The position numbers and the translations under genes were made by a program. 64,000 nucleotides of DNA from JAUVPY01 sp034412795 (GTDB lineage Bacteria > Chloroflexota > Anaerolineae > 4572-78 > NAK82): assembly GCA_034412795.1 (NCBI GenBank), contig DAOUMD010000283.1, forward strand, positions 12,818 through 76,817, given 5' to 3'. Below, in pieces: positions 62,448 to 64,000 of this stretch. The notes under the pieces are model-generated. The model was not told where the DNA came from. It worked only from the letters and a program-made list of their open reading frames with translations, and searched no databases. How positions within the stretch are numbered: position 1 is the stretch's first letter; each line of letters opens with the position of its first letter.

Positions 62448-64000
62448 TGGCTCACCTTTTCTCTCAACCCACGCAGGCCGAGTTCATGGCGGCCACGTCT
62501 TTCCTGGGCGTGGGTGATTTCGATCCGGGTGGCAGTGTGCGGGCCAACGCCGAGTGGGCTTCCCAGATGGCGCTGTACACCGATGCCCAGAGTTACTTCT
62601 ACGGCGACATCTTCAACAAGCGCGCGGGTGAAGGCACAGACTCGCCTTTGATGTACCCTCTGAAGATCAACCTGGTCAGGATGATGTGCCTGACCCAGGC
62701 GTCGGCGCTGTGGGGGCAATGGGAAGAGGACCTGGTGACCTTCACCACCAACCCGAAGGCCGAGACCAAGGCGGCCAAGGATCGAGCTGAGCAGGCTCGC
62801 ACGGTGATCCAGGAGACCTACGAGGCCAGTGGCGGGCAGACGCTTCTCTTTGAGGGCGGCCTGTCACAGCAGGTCTACGGTGGTTTCTTCCTGAGAGCCG
62901 CGATTGACCCCACCAAGCCGCACGGCGTGCGCATCGACAAGTTGATGCCCTACAACGTCTTTGTCGTCTGGGACCCGATCACCATCAATCGTATCCTGAA
63001 AGCGTACATCGCCATTCCCATCGACAAGGAAGAGGCTGCGCTGGCCTACGGCGTTCGGGTGGACTCCCTCCCGGATGAGGTGGTCTATCTGGAAGAGTGG
63101 ACCGAGCAGGAATACAAGGTCTCCATCGGCGGCAAGGTCCTGCCCCAATATTCCGGGGCGAACCCCTGGGGGCGGGTGCCGATTGTGTACATCCCCAGGG
63201 TGCGAGTTGAGGGCTTTTACGGTCTGGCGTTGTACGAAGACATCAAAGGCGCCCAGGATGAGTTGAACGCTCGCCTGGCCGACGTGGGCGATAACGTCAA
63301 CAACGCAGCCCATCCGATCCGCTGGATCAGGAATTATCGAGGCGATCCCAACCGCGACTTCGTGGTGGGCGCCGATCAGTTGTGGGACCTGGGCAGCGCG
63401 GTTCCCGGCCAGGAGCCGCCCGAAGTGGGTGTGATCCCCGCCCAGCCGGAGCCGTCCAGCACCTTCAATTTCGTCAACTTCCTGTTGGACATGACGCGCC
63501 AGTCGTCCTTCACCTCACCTGTCGCTTTTGGCGAGGACGAAGGCTCCCAGAGATCTGGTGTGACGTTGACCTTACGCTTGTGGCCGCTATTGCAGCAGGT
63601 CAAGACCACCCGAATTTATTGGCGCACTATGTTGGTCATGCTGAACAATATGGTCTTGCACATGGCCTCACAACGCGACATCGAAGGGGCTTATGATAAA
63701 ACGCTTGCCCAGCACGCCGTTCTGCCCAACTTCTCGGACCTGGTGCCGCAAGACCGGCAATTGCTGATCGACGAGATCATTCGCCGTGCCGAGCAGGACC
63801 TCATCTCACCCGAAGAGGCCATCGCTCGCTTCGGCGTCAAGGCCGGCACCGAGCAGGAAGAGCTGGAGCGCATCAAGAAGTGGATGGAGTTCAAGGCCGA
63901 GCAACAGGCTGCGGCCCAGCCATTTGGAGGCGACGATGGAAGACCTGGCCAGGGACCTCAGAGACAGGCTGCACCAGACGAAGCTGGACCTGATGGGGAG
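62447..64000 (+). CDS. Phage portal protein, C-terminus beyond the window
   Basis: 518 codons visible with no stop. Follows terminase and has the long mixed fold of portal proteins: VRANAEWASQMALYTDAQSY at the start, then NPWGRVPIVYIPRV, YGLALYEDIKGAQDELNARL (wing/stem) and GSQRSGVTLTLRLWPLLQQV, ending in a Gln/Pro-rich tail. It forms the dodecameric ring for DNA entry. Confidence 0.85.
   Translation, partial: MAHLFSQPTQAEFMAATSFLGVGDFDPGGSVRANAEWASQMALYTDAQSYFYGDIFNKRAGEGTDSPLMYPLKINLVRMMCLTQASALWGQWEEDLVTFTTNPKAETKAAKDRAEQARTVIQETYEASGGQTLLFEGGLSQQVYGGFFLRAAIDPTKPHGVRIDKLMPYNVFVVWDPITINRILKAYIAIPIDKEEAALAYGVRVDSLPDEVVYLEEWTEQEYKVSIGGKVLPQYSGANPWGRVPIVYIPRVRVEGFYGLALYEDIKGAQDELNARLADVGDNVNNAAHPIRWIRNYRGDPNRDFVVGADQLWDLGSAVPGQEPPEVGVIPAQPEPSSTFNFVNFLLDMTRQSSFTSPVAFGEDEGSQRSGVTLTLRLWPLLQQVKTTRIYWRTMLVMLNNMVLHMASQRDIEGAYDKTLAQHAVLPNFSDLVPQDRQLLIDEIIRRAEQDLISPEEAIARFGVKAGTEQEELERIKKWMEFKAEQQAAAQPFGGDDGRPGQGPQRQAAPDEAGPDGE
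63936..64000 (+). CDS. Possible next gene, start only
   Basis: ATG 63936 with GGAGG five bases upstream opens a frame MEDLARDLRDRLHQTKLDL that overlaps the portal C-terminus. Phage genes here overlap often, but the portal frame is also open, so this is uncertain. Confidence 0.4.
   Translation, partial: MEDLARDLRDRLHQTKLDLMG

Overview
The window joins about 14.6 kb of bacterial chromosome to at least 49 kb of an integrated tailed phage. The GC-rich genes, the tandem ADP-glucose pyrophosphorylase-like pair, the GT-C mannosyltransferase-like membrane proteins, the TolB-like propeller and the dispersed heptamer and palindromic repeats fit a Chloroflexota (Anaerolineae-like) host. That assignment is inference; no rRNA gene is present.

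Chromosome (1-14624): three large membrane proteins on the minus strand (a YfhO-like protein cut by the window edge and two GT-C glycosyltransferases), a divergent sugar isomerase-like TIM barrel, a metallo-beta-lactamase/response-regulator fusion, a DUF255 thioredoxin-like protein, a TolB-like propeller, two GlgC paralogues and tRNA-Arg(TCT).

Phage, left part (14.8-45.5 kb): almost all genes are on the minus strand, tightly packed with ATGA or TGATG overlaps and strong AGGAGG ribosome binding sites. Replication genes come first (Sak4-like ATPase, Cas4-like nuclease, MazG-like protein, DnaB helicase, Prim-Pol, a small nuclease). A divergent control region with an XRE-type regulator follows at 22.6-23.1 kb. 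From 23.6 to 30.2 kb lies what I read as a phage-borne ubiquitin-like conjugation cassette: an Ubl ending in GGR, an E2-like protein with HPH...C, a JAMM/JAB peptidase and an E1-like ThiF protein. The JAMM gene is interrupted inside its HxHP catalytic motif by a 927-base group I intron carrying a LAGLIDADG endonuclease. A pentapeptide-repeat moron on the opposite strand separates E1 from the rest. Then follow many small unknown genes, four tandem paralogues, SSB, RNase H, a LexA-like winged-helix protein and a DUF2493/SLOG protein.

Phage, middle (45.7-53.7 kb): a plus-strand, more AT-rich cargo island of membrane proteins, gene remnants and a methyltransferase-nuclease fusion. It is flanked by two copies of the same minus-strand terminator.

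Phage, right part (53.7-64 kb): a short minus-strand operon preceded by a roughly 460-base structured noncoding region with its own promoter, then divergent late genes on the plus strand (LLH holin, HNH nuclease, terminase large subunit, portal protein cut by the window edge). Two genes in this arm are each followed by integron attC-like sites.

Three dispersed DNA or RNA motifs run through the phage: a 16-bp palindrome GTTCYNACGTNRGAAC (8 copies), an ATAGTA-plus-hairpin element (about 9 copies, minus-strand sense) and promoters with a TGTGGTATAMT core (7). No integrase is visible, so the right phage end lies outside the window.
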